The notes under the pieces: generated by a model | Database searches by the model: none | Told to the model about the DNA's origin: nothing | The model's input: only the letters and a program-made list of their open reading frames with translations | Shown here: piece by piece, positions 19,372-31,489 of the stretch | How positions within the stretch are numbered: the first letter of the stretch is position 1 | Layout: every line of letters begins with the position of its first letter | From: Chytridium lagenaria | Taxonomy: Eukaryota > Chytridiomycota > Chytridiomycetes > Chytridiales > Chytridiaceae | NCBI GenBank assembly: GCA_025449115.1 | Contig: JAHLKC010000059.1 | Span: 124,001 to 188,000, forward strand | Direction: 5' to 3' | DNA length: 64,000 bases | Made by a program: the position numbers and the translations under genes

Positions 19372-21842
19372 ATGCCCTCAAACGATGCAACAGCGGTCAC
19401 CACACGACAACGATTAAAGGCGTTGAATAAAAGCGACACGACGTTGGAAGTGGATCAAAGGAAGGGATGGATGATCATTAAAATATTGTGGGTTCAGGGG
19501 ACGATACTTTTATGGTCCATTGCGTATATGGTACCGTGTACTTTTATCTCTTGGAGTCTTTTTGAAATCGTGAATGCTGTGCATCGAATTGATTCCGCTG
19601 TGTTTGGGAAATTGGATAGAGCGGCGTTGGCTTGTATGTTTGTCACCAACCCCTCGTTGCTCTTTTATCTTTTTGTAACATGTTCCTGCCTAACCCCACC
19701 CTCCTTAAAAAAGTGTTTTTTTGTAACCTATCGTTGGATATCCGGAGCATGTTTTTGTTTGGGGTGTTGTTGGTAAAGAATTTGTTTTTTTTTCCCCCTA
19801 GTTTTCCGGTATCAAGGATGTAATGCTGATTTTTTCCTTTTGGCATAGAGGGGAAAGGATGCATTTCGGATCCATTTAACGACCGTCACGCCATTTATGA
19901 TCGCGATACCTATGGGGACGATTTTGGGGGTATCGGCATTAGCGGTGAATTGGGTGAGGGTTTCTATTAATGTAGCGGTGATTGTGACAGTGTATATAGG
20001 TAAGTACGGGAGGGGGGGGAGTGTTTATTTTTTGGCTTGAATGTTTGACGAATGTCGTAAAATCTGACTCGACACGTTTTGGTTCACAGGTACCTGTGTT
20101 TTTCAGTACGTGTTTTGCGATGGAATGGCGCTCAGCGATGCATTGAAAGTGAAGTCGGGTGAATTGCAAGAGATCCCAACATTCAAACTATCAAAGTTTC
20201 TTATTAAAGTATGATACCCATACCCTTCTTCAACCCGAATAACCATTTTTTTTTAGAACGTTGCGTTATCCATCGCTATCTTTGTGTTGATCGTGTTGCC
20301 GATTGTTTGTATACAGTTTGGGACGTCGGTCGTGTTGCTTGTCATCTTTAATGTGTTGTTGTCGTTTGGACAGATTTATGTGTTGGTGGTGGTGAGTTAA
20401 CCCCTCCCTCTTTAAATGTGGATGTTGATGAGGGATTTGGTAAAGGTGAATTCTGTGGTTGTGACGGATGATAATAAGAGAGCCGTTGGGATTTTAACGT
20501 TCGCGACGTTTCAGTTTCCTATGAAGGTGAGAGATTTATAATTTGGGCAGTTTTTGTTTTTTTTTTAAAAAAAGGGCCATCATTTGCAGTAAATAGAAGG
20601 GTTCTCCCAGCATCCTTTTCATTGTTTTTTACTTTGATTTCCTTAGATTATTTTGGTTTCTCTATTGTACTCGGTCACCTCCCTTGTTCTACATTTACCC
20701 CCTCTAAAAGAAGAAAAAAAAACCCTCCATTCCTCCCCCCTTTTTCCGTCGCTAACCCTTCCTCAGTTTCTAAAATATATGACCTCCAACAACTGGAAAG
20801 AGAGTAAGCGTCACCACTCCTCCCCACCATGACTCATCTCCTCAGCATTATTCTGGGTCTACATTGTCCTTCAAGTCGTCTCGGAACGGATCCTCCCCCG
20901 TCTCGCAAACGCCTATATCCAGCACCTTCAAACCAAAGCGCTCTCAAGAGACCAACATCGCGTTTCCCCTGAAACCTCTTTACCTTCTTTTGGCTCCATC
21001 AATGCACACATGGATACCCAAGCAGCCGTGTATACTCCCAATGAACAAGTTCACGTGAAAGTCGGGATGTGGGCAAAGGAGATCGTACCACCCATTAAAA
21101 GCCAGGTATCCGTCCAACTCCCCGATGAACAGGTTAGCGTGAAAGCCGGGACACTTGCAACAAAGACCTTTCCAACCGGTAAAAGCCAGGCATCCGTCCA
21201 CCTCCCCGATGAACAGGTTAACGTGGAAGCTGGGACATTGGCAACGAAGACCTTTCCAACCAGTAAAAGCCAGGCATCCGTCCACCTCCCTGTTGAACAG
21301 GTTAACGTGAAAGCCGGGACACTGGCAACAAAGACCTTCCCCATTAAAAGCCAGGCATCCATCCAAAATCCCAATGAACAAGTCAACGTAAAGGTCGGGA
21401 CATTGGCAAAGGGGATCTTGTCGGTGGCGGTGGAGGAATTGGCGTTGGCGTATTCTATTGGGAGAAATGATTTGAGCTTTGCGAGTTTCGTGTCAACCCT
21501 TTCTGGTGCGATTTGTATGCTTATTTTACCACCGGACGCGAAGACGTCCACGTCGGAAAGCATCCTTCTTGTCACAGGGGTTGTGTTGGCGTTGGAGATA
21601 CTTATGGAGATATCGTTTGTGTTTTTGGAACGGCTGAGAGGTGACCCCCCTTTTTTTTTCCATCACTCCCCCCCCCAACTTTTTTTTTGTTGCTGATCTT
21701 TTTTTTTTTGTTGGTTTTGTTTTCGCTTAGGTATACCTGTTGGAAATTTTCGTCCGTTTGATGGCCACGTCTTTTGTGGATTGATATCGTTGTTTGTGAA
21801 AAACTTTTTCTGTGGATATGCCGCAGTTTACAAGCTGTTTTA
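19372..21842 (+). CDS. Multipass membrane protein with internal 28-residue tandem repeats
   Basis: No known family is recognised. At least eight exons. The N-terminal helix (ILWVQGTILLWSIAYMVPC) is followed by FLFGVLL, VTPFMIAIPMGTILGVSALA and VSINVAVIVTVYI. A soluble loop follows, then ALSIAIFVLIVLPIVCI, VVLLVIFNVLLSFGQIYVLV and LFWVYIVLQVV. A hydrophilic stretch with five tandem 28-residue units (21037-21420) precedes more helices (FVSTLSGAICMLILPP, LVTGVVLALEILMEISFV). The last exon ends AAVYKLF at 21842. Clean introns include 20003-20089 (GTAAGT), about 20209-20256, 20804-20845 (GTAAGC) and about 21641-21729. The start at 19372 was preferred because upstream residues are proline-rich and promoter-like. 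Confidence 0.7.
21037..21420 (+). repeat. Five in-frame tandem repeats of 84/81 bp
   Basis: Units start at 21037, 21121, 21205, 21289 and 21370. Spacing is 84, 84, 84 and 81 bp, so every unit keeps the reading frame. The consensus translation is PDEQVNVKAGTLATKTFPT plus xKSQASVHL. The first and last units are the most divergent and the central ones nearly identical, the usual pattern of unequal exchange. The fourth unit lacks one codon. Confidence 0.95.
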
Positions 21843-21991
21843 ACAAAAATGAAAAGGCTGGTCCTTTTTTTTCTTCTTGAACCACCGCCTGTCATGGTAT
21901 ATACCAAACATAAACACCTTTAAAGAGACAAGACGTGACAGATTACACTTTTTATTTACCTCCATTCAAAAGCCAACTTCATGCTCAAACA

Positions 21992-22264
21992 TCACGGAAG
22001 CTGCACGCGGTGAATGGCATGTACAACGGCGAGTTTTTCTCTGGTTTTGCTGAAGCCTCGTGGGTTGGATTGGAACATGTTGGTATGGCGGGATAGTAAG
22101 TGCGTCGCGTGAAAATAAAGAGGGTATGGTATTATTACAGCAACGAAAGAAGTCGCTCCCAAAAATGTTTTAGAAAGGTTGGTAATTGGTTTGACATAAA
22201 GTTTTGTCCATGAAGGAGTCCTTTTACCCCCAAAGTGCAGTGAATATTCCACCCCATTCATCAT
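21992..22264 (-). CDS. Small single-helix protein of 90 residues, unknown
   Basis: An uninterrupted 90-codon ORF starts with MMNGVEYSLHFGGKRTP. One hydrophobic helix (GATSFVAVIIPYPLYF) sits between basic segments, and the tail is rich in His, Arg and Asn. Size and layout resemble small inner-mitochondrial-membrane subunits, but I cannot name a family. It lies convergent to the repeat-containing membrane gene, 150 bp away. An intron inside the hydrophobic part cannot be excluded. Confidence 0.45.
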   Translation of the reverse strand: MMNGVEYSLHFGGKRTPSWTKLYVKPITNLSKTFLGATSFVAVIIPYPLYFHATHLLSRHTNMFQSNPRGFSKTREKLAVVHAIHRVQLP

Positions 22265-22342
22265 GATGTACCTTCCCTCCCAAACCGCATTAGAAACAAA
22301 GAAAAGAAAAACTTAACGAAAAGATCTCTCAACACATTTTAT

Positions 22343-22929
22343 TTAATTATCCTGATCATCTTCATCATAATAAGCATCCAAAAACTCCTCCTTAGTCTGC
22401 GCCCGGTAACCCCTCCAAAAACCTAGTCAACCGTTCATTCAACTCCTCCAACGTCATCTCCCTCGCCACCTGCAAAGAATAATGATCACTATGTTCATGA
22501 AACACGCACATCCCCTCTGGCACCTCCGTCGCCTCCTGCATCCTGTAAATCATCACATCCTCTCGGAATTTACTTAAATTCGACACCATCTTTTCACCCG
22601 CGGGTCGGAGTGACACGCCGTTGGGAGTGTGGAAGGGGGAGTTGGGGGGCATGGGGAGACGAGGTTGTTGTGGAGCTTGAGGTCATAGGAGTAACGCTTT
22701 TTTCGAGTTGAGTAGCATGGTCGCGGAGGGTGACGGGGAACGGGTTGGATGCGATAGAGGTCATTGGGAGGTGGTGAACCGTTTCATGGGGGTTGAGGAG
22801 CCCATTTGTGATTGAAAAACGGAGAATGACAGCAGTTTTTGGGTGATTTAAAAATTTATTTATGGAATTATGTCCGAACATGCCTGCAGCTACACAAACG
22901 ACGTTATAGAATTGAGCGTTCAACTGCAA
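22343..22929 (-). CDS. Tse2-type ADP-ribosyltransferase-fold protein (toxin-domain homologue)
   Basis: The C-terminal half shows features I associate with fungal members of the Tse2 ADP-ribosyltransferase-like family: an N-G-V-S-L-R-P block followed by a H-E-H-S-D-H-Y-S-L-Q block and a short amphipathic helix. Related domains occur as effectors in bacteria and as scattered, probably transferred, genes in fungi; the role in fungi is unclear. The frame breaks at least twice: near 22650, where the N-terminal and central parts sit in different frames, and near 22402, where an acidic tail continues in another frame to a stop at 22343. The N-terminal start is uncertain. No signal peptide is visible. 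Whether the gene is active or broken cannot be decided here. Confidence 0.55.
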
Positions 22930-23679
22930 CTATGCATATCCTACGAAAGATGCTTTTGGGTATACGACGAGTTGTTTCTCTAGGGTATTGACTCGTACAT
23001 GAGTTTTGAACAATCAAAACAAGAACCCACAAACAGCATCAACCATGATTTTCTTCTTTTAAGAAAAAACCACCACGATTCACCATACGTACTGTATCGT
23101 AGTTAACAAAAAAAAAACCTGTGCTTTCCGCCTACAGCACAAAACGCCGCAAGTCTAAAAACAACCAAGACATAATCGATCACACATCAAAGAAAATCAT
23201 CGACACCTATTGCTCACAATCACCGAGCCAAGAAAAACAAAACAAAAAAAAACATCAAAAAAATGTCAAACAAAAAAAAAACCATAAAAAAAAACATGTT
23301 AAAAAAAAACAATAATCCTCCGCCCTAAATCGAGAGAACTCAGATGAATTCCACAAAAAAGCGCAAACCATAAAAACAAAAAAAAAAAACGAGAGACATG
23401 CCAGAGAGAGAGAGAGAGAGAGAGTAAATGGGTGAATTGGGAAATCAGAAAAAAACAAAAATCAGAGACAATGATTGAACAAAACACAGGTACAGTTATA
23501 AAAAAAAGGCGAGTTATGGAGAAAAAACAATAAACGTGGAAATGGATGACAGGGGAAGCGGTGTGTAAAAAGATGATAAAAACAAAAAACAAAGAATGGG
23601 GATAAAAGATACATCAAAAAGAACGTTACAAAAATGTGTGATTCATTTATAATGTAGTTGCGGGAGTCGGGGAGCGGAA
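22930..23679. other. Intergenic, A-rich low complexity
   Basis: Many poly-A runs occur on the plus strand, plus a (GA)n tract at about 23405-23424. Open frames here are poly-Lys or poly-Phe and compositional. This is the 3' flank of the UPF0658 gene and the upstream region of the Tse2-like gene. Confidence 0.5.
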
Positions 23680-25396
23680 TTAATAACGACCACCCTCCTT
23701 GTAGTTAAGGTTGTCCATCTCATGTTGACGAGCGCTGGCCTTGTTCCTTGTCACTAAAAAAAAAACAAAAACACAAGTCAGGGAATTTCCCCACCAAAAA
23801 AAACACAAACAACAAGATAAACACTTACAAGCACTCATCAACCCCTTTCCAAAGTTCCTAAAATTCAAAATCGCCACCACAAACGTGATAATACTCAACA
23901 CAAGCGTCAACGCCGCAAACACCGTCAACGAACTCTTGGAACTGCTGTATTTCCTCTTATCCGTCGTCGTGTAAATATCCACCAGTCTCGAAATCAAGAA
24001 CCCAACAGCACCCGACAAGCACACAAGATTGAGCGTCATCAAAACATTGGACTCCTTGACCACAGAGTAGTACGCAATAAACAGGAGGATAATGGCGAGA
24101 ACGGGTCCTCCATAGGTGTATCCGTAGAAATTGATGGTGTTGAATTCATTGTTGGCCCAGTACACAAGAATCGAGTACTGGATAATGAAACCGAGGAAGA
24201 AGAAGATATCGAGTTTGAGCAGCATAACGTAAATGTGGTACAACTTGAGACGTTCTGTGAAAGGTGTCAATATCAAACATCAACCCGCAATGGAAATATC
24301 AAAAAACAAACAACAAAAAACAACAACACTCACGTCTTACTCCCACATCCGCACCCAACTCCTTAAAGATAGACCATCCAAAGATATTGTACAGCTTTGA
24401 CGACAAAAAGCACCACACCCCAAAGAAAATCGCTGACAGCAAAATCACAATAATCAACCAAATCCTTGTCCTATCAAACACAAAGTTCTGACTCGTCAAG
24501 TAAGCCTTGACCGCAGCATTCATCTCCTTGGTATCAGCGTTATTATCCGAAAACAACGTGGTCGTCTGGACGTATTGAAGAATAGCGTCTCCAACAATGG
24601 AGAGATTGAAGAGGGTTTGAGAGAGTAGTTGAATCTTGGAGGAGCTAATGATCTACATTTCCAAAAAAAAAAAAAAATAATCAAAGGCGTCAACTTTTTC
24701 ATCTTCAAACCCCTCCAAAAGCAAAACAAAACTCACAGCATCGAACGCTAAATACAACTGGAAAAACTGTGCCGCCAAAAACAACCCCTCATAAACAGTA
24801 ATGGCTCTTGACTGATTGATAAAAGTCGTAAAATTCAAGTTACTCGCAGGCCCCGTCGCTTGGTTCTGAATGGCACGCAAATCATCAAACTCTTGAACGT
24901 GCCTGGCGAGCACGATGGCTTGGAACGATGTGACAACAAGAAACTGTCCCATGGACCAAAACAATGCAAACTTGGCCCAGTTGTCTTTAGGGATCTGACG
25001 ATACATCTAGAGGTAGTTGATGAGTCGATCGATGGTAACAGAGTCAGGGAGGGGTGAGTTCCGGGTCCATGCCTTCTTCAAATTATAAATCACATTCTAT
25101 AACCCATCCCCAACCGCACCCACACCAAAACCACCAATGCAGTATGGAACAGGTCAATGAAAATTGGTGAGCTACGTCCCGCCTTCTTTCTGCTTTCACG
25201 ACTTATAACCCATCCCTACCAAAAAAAACAAACAGTAACACACCAACACCACCGTCGCAGTACGAAAAAAAGTCAAGAAACATGAAACATGACTCACCAG
25301 CCGTTGTGCAAGACTCTGATTCTGCGATTGAGCAGGGGGAGGTTCCTGATAACTCGACGTGTTGGGAACACGTTGCAGCGTAGCGTCAAAGTTCAT
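23680..25396 (-). CDS. UPF0658 Golgi apparatus membrane protein
   Basis: A multipass protein matching the fungal UPF0658 family, of unknown function and reported at the Golgi. Family landmarks: WAKFALFWSMGQFLVVTSFQ, VFDRTRIWLIIVILLSAIFF, YNIFGWSIFKELGADVGVR, RLKLYHIYVMLLKLDIFFFL, VKESNVLMTLNLVCL and FVVAILNFRNFGKGLM. Exons on the minus strand: 25396-25298, 25006-24737, 24652-24334, 24254-23828 and 23753-23680; a small exon between the first two may be missed. Donors and acceptors are canonical (GTGAGT, GTAAGT; CTAG, GTAG, ACAG, TTAG). The N-terminus is hydrophilic (PPPAQSQNQS), the C-terminus short and charged. No frameshift is needed in the exons listed. Confidence 0.85.
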
Positions 25397-26734
25397 GATA
25401 ACGTCTTAAAAAAAAAGCGGAACGGGGGAGGCTGGCCCAAAACAAAAAAAATAAAATGGGTCAGCTCAACACTATTCCATCATTCACAAACAACATCCCC
25501 ATTCTTTTTTGTCCAGCAAAACGGTCATTCCCTATTGCCATCCTTTCATTGCATACCACTACATCCGTAAGGTCTCCCCAGCCCCCCCACACAAAAATAA
25601 TAACGTTTGAAAACGAACAAAACCCACCCACCCACCCACCCCAACGTCACAAAGAATCATCATTTTTTTAAAGCCTCCATGCAACAAGCCAACACTCTCA
25701 AAAGAGATTTCTCCCTCCCTTGCCTCACCGCACATCTCAATCCCTTCCATCCCCCTCCACTTGACGCAATCAATCCCTGGGAGACTTATCCTCTCACAAA
25801 CATATCCCTCGTTCACTTTACTCCCTCCTCCAACTTCCCACCCTCATCTTTATCCGTTTCCCACCGTTCCCTACTGTTTGCTTCCATCGTTCCCATCCTC
25901 ACCTCCCCTCCCATCGATCCATCCTCATGTCTGTTTCCACCGTCATGCAGCCATCCCCCATCCCAACCAAATACTTACAAACAGAAATCGTTACGACTGC
26001 TCGTTACAATGAGACCAGGACAAAGGCAAACACACACCCAAAAACCTCTCAAAGAAGCAGAATGTGTGTGTGTGTGAGTGTGTGGGAAGGTGAAATGAAC
26101 TTTGACGGTTATAAAGTAATGAACGACGACGTCGGGGAGGGGTAAACAGCAATGAATGACGGACTCTCTTGAGACGAAAAGAAAGAAAAGGAAATGAATG
26201 AATGAATGAATGAATTAATTTTAAAACAAAATGTAATAAAATATAATAATAATAATTATAATAAAAGAAAGGGGGTTGAATTGAATTGAATTGAATTGAA
26301 TTGAATTGAATTGAATTGAATGAATTGGTTGAACTTGAGGCTGGCAAGCAAGCAAGTTTCTTTTTGCGGCAAGTCATAAATAATATTAAAAATAATAAAT
26401 AAAATAAATAATAAAAAAAAGACCCAGAAAAAGATTATGTAGCACAAGACCTGTACTACAAAAGAAGAGAATTTGAAAAACATAAAAAAAAGAATATTTA
26501 TTAAACTTTTTAAAAAAAAAACGCCACCTAATAATAAATCTATTATCCATAACCAAAAAAGCATATTCAAACTTAAATACAAACCCTATGCACTATCTAC
26601 ACCCACATACCTTTTCACTTTCAAAGATAAAAAAAAACAAAAAAACTTCCATCATTCAACCCAACTCCAATATATTCAACCACCAAAAAAAAACAAACAA
26701 AACAAAAACACATCAATACAAAAATAAAAACCCC
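25397..26734. other. Intergenic with C-rich promoter and microsatellites
   Basis: The left part (25400-26000) is C-rich with CCCACC and CATCC tracts and probably contains the UPF0658 promoter. The right part is AT-rich, with ATAAT runs and a TTGAA array, and is probably the 3' flank of the transcription-factor gene. The open frames are compositional. Confidence 0.5.
26276..26320. repeat. (TTGAA)9 microsatellite
   Basis: Nine perfect copies of the pentamer TTGAA in the intergenic region downstream of the transcription-factor gene. It generates a spurious long open frame on the minus strand. Confidence 0.95.
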
Positions 26735-29700
26735 TCAACTTCCCATCCAAACCCACCCAAAAAATAATACACGAAAAAAAACCAAGTCTCTATCTCGTCT
26801 GATGCTGCTGCTGCTGCTGCTGTCCAATCCCATGATACCCCACAGGCAACCCCCTCCTCCCCCCTCCTCCCCTCCAAACACCTCCCCTCCAAACCCCGCA
26901 CTCGTCGTCAAAGGATACACATACGGCTGCGTCGCAAAACTCCCATACCCCTGATACCCCCCCACATCATGTCGAAACTCTGTCACCCCCGCATCACCCC
27001 CAACGCTGCTCGACGCCGCAATCAAGAGGTGAATGTAATCAAGATCATGCCCCGTGGGATCAAATTCATGTCGAACCCGTGGCACCACCGCACCTTGACT
27101 CATAAACATCGGGGACGGGGACGCCGATGCACTTGATAGCGATGTGATGGTCGATGGAGCTGGTGACGCGTCGTACACGGCGGGCGGCGGTGGAAACGGT
27201 GGACCAAGTCGCGTCGTGGACATGGATGCGTCCTGCGTAAACGTCATGGCAGGATGTGGAGCCTCCCACATTGGGTTACTCGTCATCAACGCTTCAAGCA
27301 CCCTCAACGAGTCCCCATCCAGCACATCTGTCGTCTGCGGTGGTGGTTGTGGTGCTGCTGTTTGTGGTGGTGGCGCCATCCCATGAACGCTCCGTTGCAT
27401 CAACCCCTCAAACATCCCTACATGCGTTCCAGGCGGCACGCCTCCCATCGTCTCACCCAACCCCGTAAACTCCTCCTCCTCCTCCAACCCCAACTCCCCA
27501 ACCCCCCCAACATCCTCCTCCCCGCCTCTCCTAGCACGTTCTAAAAGCGCCGCAAGCTCCCCAACATCAGGGGTCGTCGACACCATAGCCTCAATCCCAT
27601 TCAACGAATGTCTAAACATGAAAAACGTCCTTCCAAGACTCGTCAAACAAGCCATATTGGAGTTAATCAACGATCGACTCTGAACCGCAGCATCCAGATC
27701 CTCAACCGTGTTGGACTCTACTCCTCGCGTCACAAGGAGCATCAAGATCAGCGTGCTCTCAATGATAGAGAGACCCGCGTACGAACTTAAATTCAAAAAC
27801 CCAGGATTCGTCACCCGAATACAAAGGACCAATCGCGCAATCGCTGTCGCAGCAGCCTGTCCCTGACGAAGGGAAAACGCAATCTGATCAGGTGGGATGG
27901 CGGGGAGTAAAGTGGTTTGAGGTGGCGTCTGCGCACCACCCGTGGAAGAAGGTGCTGGTGATTCATTCTTGACACCCAGCATATGTTTTCCGAGATCCAA
28001 TATGGATAAATGTTCCGTGTTGGCCACCACCGACGTCATCACGGTTTTCAGTTTCGAGAGAGGTGGGGAGATCCCGTCTGTGGGTGGCGTCGGGGGTGCG
28101 TCTATGATGTCGAAACGAGATGGGGGGTGGCGGAGATCGTCCAGGTCAGGAGTAGGGTCCTTTTTTAATGAACCGATACCCGCACCGGGGAGGGAGGTGA
28201 TGGAGGACGAGGATTTCATGATCGATATGTCGGTGGATGAACCGACCATGGGGAGATGTGGGGAGGCGCTGTTGGAGGCTTCACGAGACGAGGAGGGGGA
28301 GCCCATATCATGGTCTGTGTCGGCAAGACCTTGAGCGCTGAGCGCGAGGATCAAACGTGGCCGATGTAAGATGCAAAGACAACCTTGTTCATGATAACAA
28401 ATAAAGTCAGTCAAAAATATGGAGCAACAACAGATAAAAGATTCAGCAAGGCCTCGTAAAAAAAAAAAAAATGCGCTGAAAAATAAAAAAAACGAAAGAA
28501 TGACACGCTAACCCCCACCCCACAACGATACATTTATATAAAATAAGAAAGCCTCCACCAAATATTGCGGACAAAGATAAACAGGCGAAAAAAAAAAATA
28601 AAAGAGAAAACTCACCATAATACGTCATCTGAATCACAACCGCAATCCACGGCAAATCCTCTTCACTTCCAAACAAACTCGAAAACCTCGTCGTCTCATC
28701 AATACTCAACAACCTCTTCCTCAACACCTCCGGCAAACTATAAAACCATCGACTAATATCCCCCTCCAACCTCTGAAACGTCTCCAACCCAACCCTCACC
28801 TCCTCCCCAGTCTTTCGTTTACTCAACGCCCCAGGTCCACGAGAAAACGCAACAACCCTATAAAATATCTCTATAATGCCCCAGAAATACCGTACAAGCG
28901 ATTCACGCCCAGACGCCGCAAGGATAATCTGCGGCGCGATATTCTCAATCGGTTCCATCGACTCCCACACTGCATCGGCTGACGGCCAGCGAACAGCATC
29001 TTCTCGGCATTCTGCTAAAAGGGGGGCGCGTTGCGTGATTCCGGCGATCATACGGTCAAGAAGGAAACAAGCCCACCAGGTTCGTCGCATGGTTTCTTTT
29101 TCAATCCAGGTGAGGGAACGTTGGGAACGTGGGATTTGAACGTGATCAGGGTCCGTGTCGATTTTAAGAATAAGCGCCTAAAAACACACAAAAGTGAGCA
29201 GAAGGAAAACAGACGATGAGGGGTGGGGGGGGGGGTACCACGCACCATTCTCGCTAACATGCTTAAATACATGGACGCAGCGCTGTTCCGGTTCGTCGCC
29301 GCTGAACACATGACCATGATCAACAACGCCTGAATCGCTTGAACGTGTGGTTCATCAATGAAATGCGAAATATACGTTCTAGCTTTCGCAAACAACCCAT
29401 CAGATCTCACAAGCATCGGGGAATCCCTTTCACAAGTCGGCGCAAGCCTGGCACCACATCCGAGCACTGCGTATCGAAGAATCGGGAGGATGCGTTCAGG
29501 ATAACACATAAAAGTACGTCGATGCACCATGTTGAGTGGGAAATGCGCCATCTCGAGGTTGAAATAATTGTCGGCGAGTTCTTCAGGGTTAGGGTCTTCG
29601 ATTTGGTCTTCTGCGAGGAGATCGGCGAGGGACGCGGTGCGGGAGTAGGAGAGGGAGAAGGGGGATGGATCACGATCTGGGATGGATGGCATCATACCCA

Positions 29701-31028
29701 TTTTATCGGGATCCATGGGGGTACGACGTGATGCTTCCGTGTCCTTGTTTTTGCCACGACGGGTTGTTGCTGTAGAGGGTTCACCGTTTTTCTGGGTCAC
29801 GCCGGGAATGAAATCTGTTCCTGCTGCTGCGTCGTCGGCCATCATGCCTTTGACGAGAGACATGGTGGGTGTGGAGACGAGACGTTCGAGAGCCAGGACG
29901 CGGTCTTCGAGAGCCTTAACCTCTTTTGCCATCTTGCGGTTGTATGGCTTAGGTGGGACTCCTGTGAAAGGGGGGTGGGAAAATAAAAATGAATTAAAAT
30001 TGTTTCAGAATTATTTGTGCGCATCGTTAAGGGTTGCGGTGAACGTGATGAGTGAGACAGAGGGGATGTACCTAGATACACGCATTGGTTGAACGTTTGC
30101 CTTCGCGACAACTTGTGCAAGCAGGTCGTAATGTATCGCAACGAAGCTTCTTTTTGCGACACGGTTCGCAGGCCCTGCATTGTAATAGACAAAAAAAAGG
30201 GAAGTGCAAGCAACATGCGTTAGTCTCCCATCACAAAACCACGCAAAGCTAATCTTTGTGGAAATAAAAAAATAAAGTTTATGCAAAAGAGAGAGAAGGG
30301 GTATTAATATAGGGATATTGATTAATTTGTGCTGAAAGGAACTAAGGAAGGAAATAAAGGAATGAAATCCCTGAAGCTTGCAGCGCAGCACCATCTTCCA
30401 CGAGTGCCTTTGCAAGGGCTTAACGGGTGGGTTCTCGCAAGGGCCCACACGAGAAGGGGATGGAAAAGGATAACCGGAAAAGGAAAGGGCGATAACCGGC
30501 ATAAAGAATGAAAATATAGGGGTGGTGCTTGGAAGAGCCACAAAGCAAAAAAAAAAATATTTGAAATAAACACAGCAAAGACGAACGGTCGGATAAAGCG
30601 ATGGGGTATGGGTCGAGCATAGAGTAATTTTGGTTCAAGGGTGGAGGGACACGCCAGCAAGAGGAAGCGTGAGATGATCGATTGATCTCCCACTCGCGAG
30701 AGTAGCAATGGTGTATTGCGAGAGAGAATGGGGAGATGGGGATGGATCTAACCTGCTGCGACTGGGCTTTCCATTCTGACGGGACCGGTTTCAGGACGAA
30801 GGTTGGGTGATGAGGGAGCGACGGAAGAGTTTGAGGAGGAAGGATGGGATGTTGATGCTGCGCTGTTCATGTTGAGGTGGTGATGATGGTTATGGGTTGT
30901 GTGATGGTATCTGAAGGGTAGATGTTCTGGTTGATGTTGTTGTTGCTGTTTCCTTGCATCATCATCATGCGGTTGTTGACAACGACCCCTCCAAATGGAG
31001 TTGACTGCTGCTGCTGCTGCTGCTGCAT
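26735..31028 (-). CDS. Zn2Cys6 transcription factor with fungal_trans domain
   Basis: Fungal binuclear zinc-cluster regulator. The zinc cluster lies near 30175-30075: C-E-P-C-R-K-K-K-L-R-C, then C-T-S-C and a sixth Cys. A linker follows (PPKPYNRKMAKEVKALEDRV), likely a dimerisation coil. The fungal_trans middle-homology region includes YFNLEMAHFPLNMVHRRTF, LIMVMCSAATNRNSAASMYL and SLTWIEKETMRRTWWACFLL, spanning about 29640-28640. The C-terminal half (28414-26735) is long, S/T/P-rich and disordered, ending near a CAG-encoded poly-Gln (26800-26820). The N-terminus also starts with poly-Gln at 31028. The intron before the zinc cluster appears long, about 570 nt. One-base shifts occur near 30087 in the last cysteine spacing and in G-runs near 26880. 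Confidence 0.85.
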
Positions 31029-31489
31029 GCTGTGAAAGGTGATCTTTAGGGTTGGTAGTTTTTGGCCGGTATATAGTTCTAACCACCCAACCAAACCAAC
31101 CCAATCCCAATCAGAGAGAAGACAGTATAGATGGATGTGAGGGGGTTAATAAGTAGAATACGCTGGAAACAGGACGTTGGGTAGGTAGGTAGGTAGATGG
31201 ATGGAGACGCAAGCAAGTAGAGTATGTAGCGTACTAAGTATACAGGTGAATATGTGTGAGTAGTGTGTGTGTGTGAGATGTTGTATGTATTTAAATATGG
31301 TACATACAGATGTGTTCCAATTAATTAATTAAATATTTATAACAAGAATCCGCGAACTTTGATTTTACATCCTGTAATTAATATATATTTACATTATTTT
31401 AAATATGCATATGGAATGTGATACAAAAGAGTTATTTCCATATTAAATATATTTATTTAAATACAATATAAAGATAATATTTATTGATA
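31029..31489. promoter_or_regulatory. Divergent promoter of the Zn2Cys6 and UPF0598 genes
   Basis: A 460-bp AT-rich gap lies between two divergent start codons. It contains GTAGGTAGGTAGGTAG (about 31180), GTGTGTGT and repeated TTAAAT/ATTTAAAT segments. No specific operator was identified; the role follows from position. Confidence 0.4.

Noticed and set aside
21037..21420. CRISPR-like regular repeats
   Set aside because: Units are contiguous 84-bp coding repeats without spacers, in a eukaryotic gene.
20980..21575. Two repetitive minus-strand ORFs of 133 and 174 codons
   Set aside because: They are antisense shadows of the 84-bp tandem repeat; the plus-strand frame is spliced, contains flanking membrane helices and continues to a sensible stop.
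23121..23592. Poly-Lys and poly-Phe ORFs in A-rich DNA
   Set aside because: Low-complexity composition, no splice structure, and located in the 3' flank of the UPF0658 gene.
26256..26582. 108-codon minus-strand ORF rich in Phe, Ile and Gln-Phe-Asn-Ser
   Set aside because: It is produced by the TTGAA microsatellite and AT-rich flanks.
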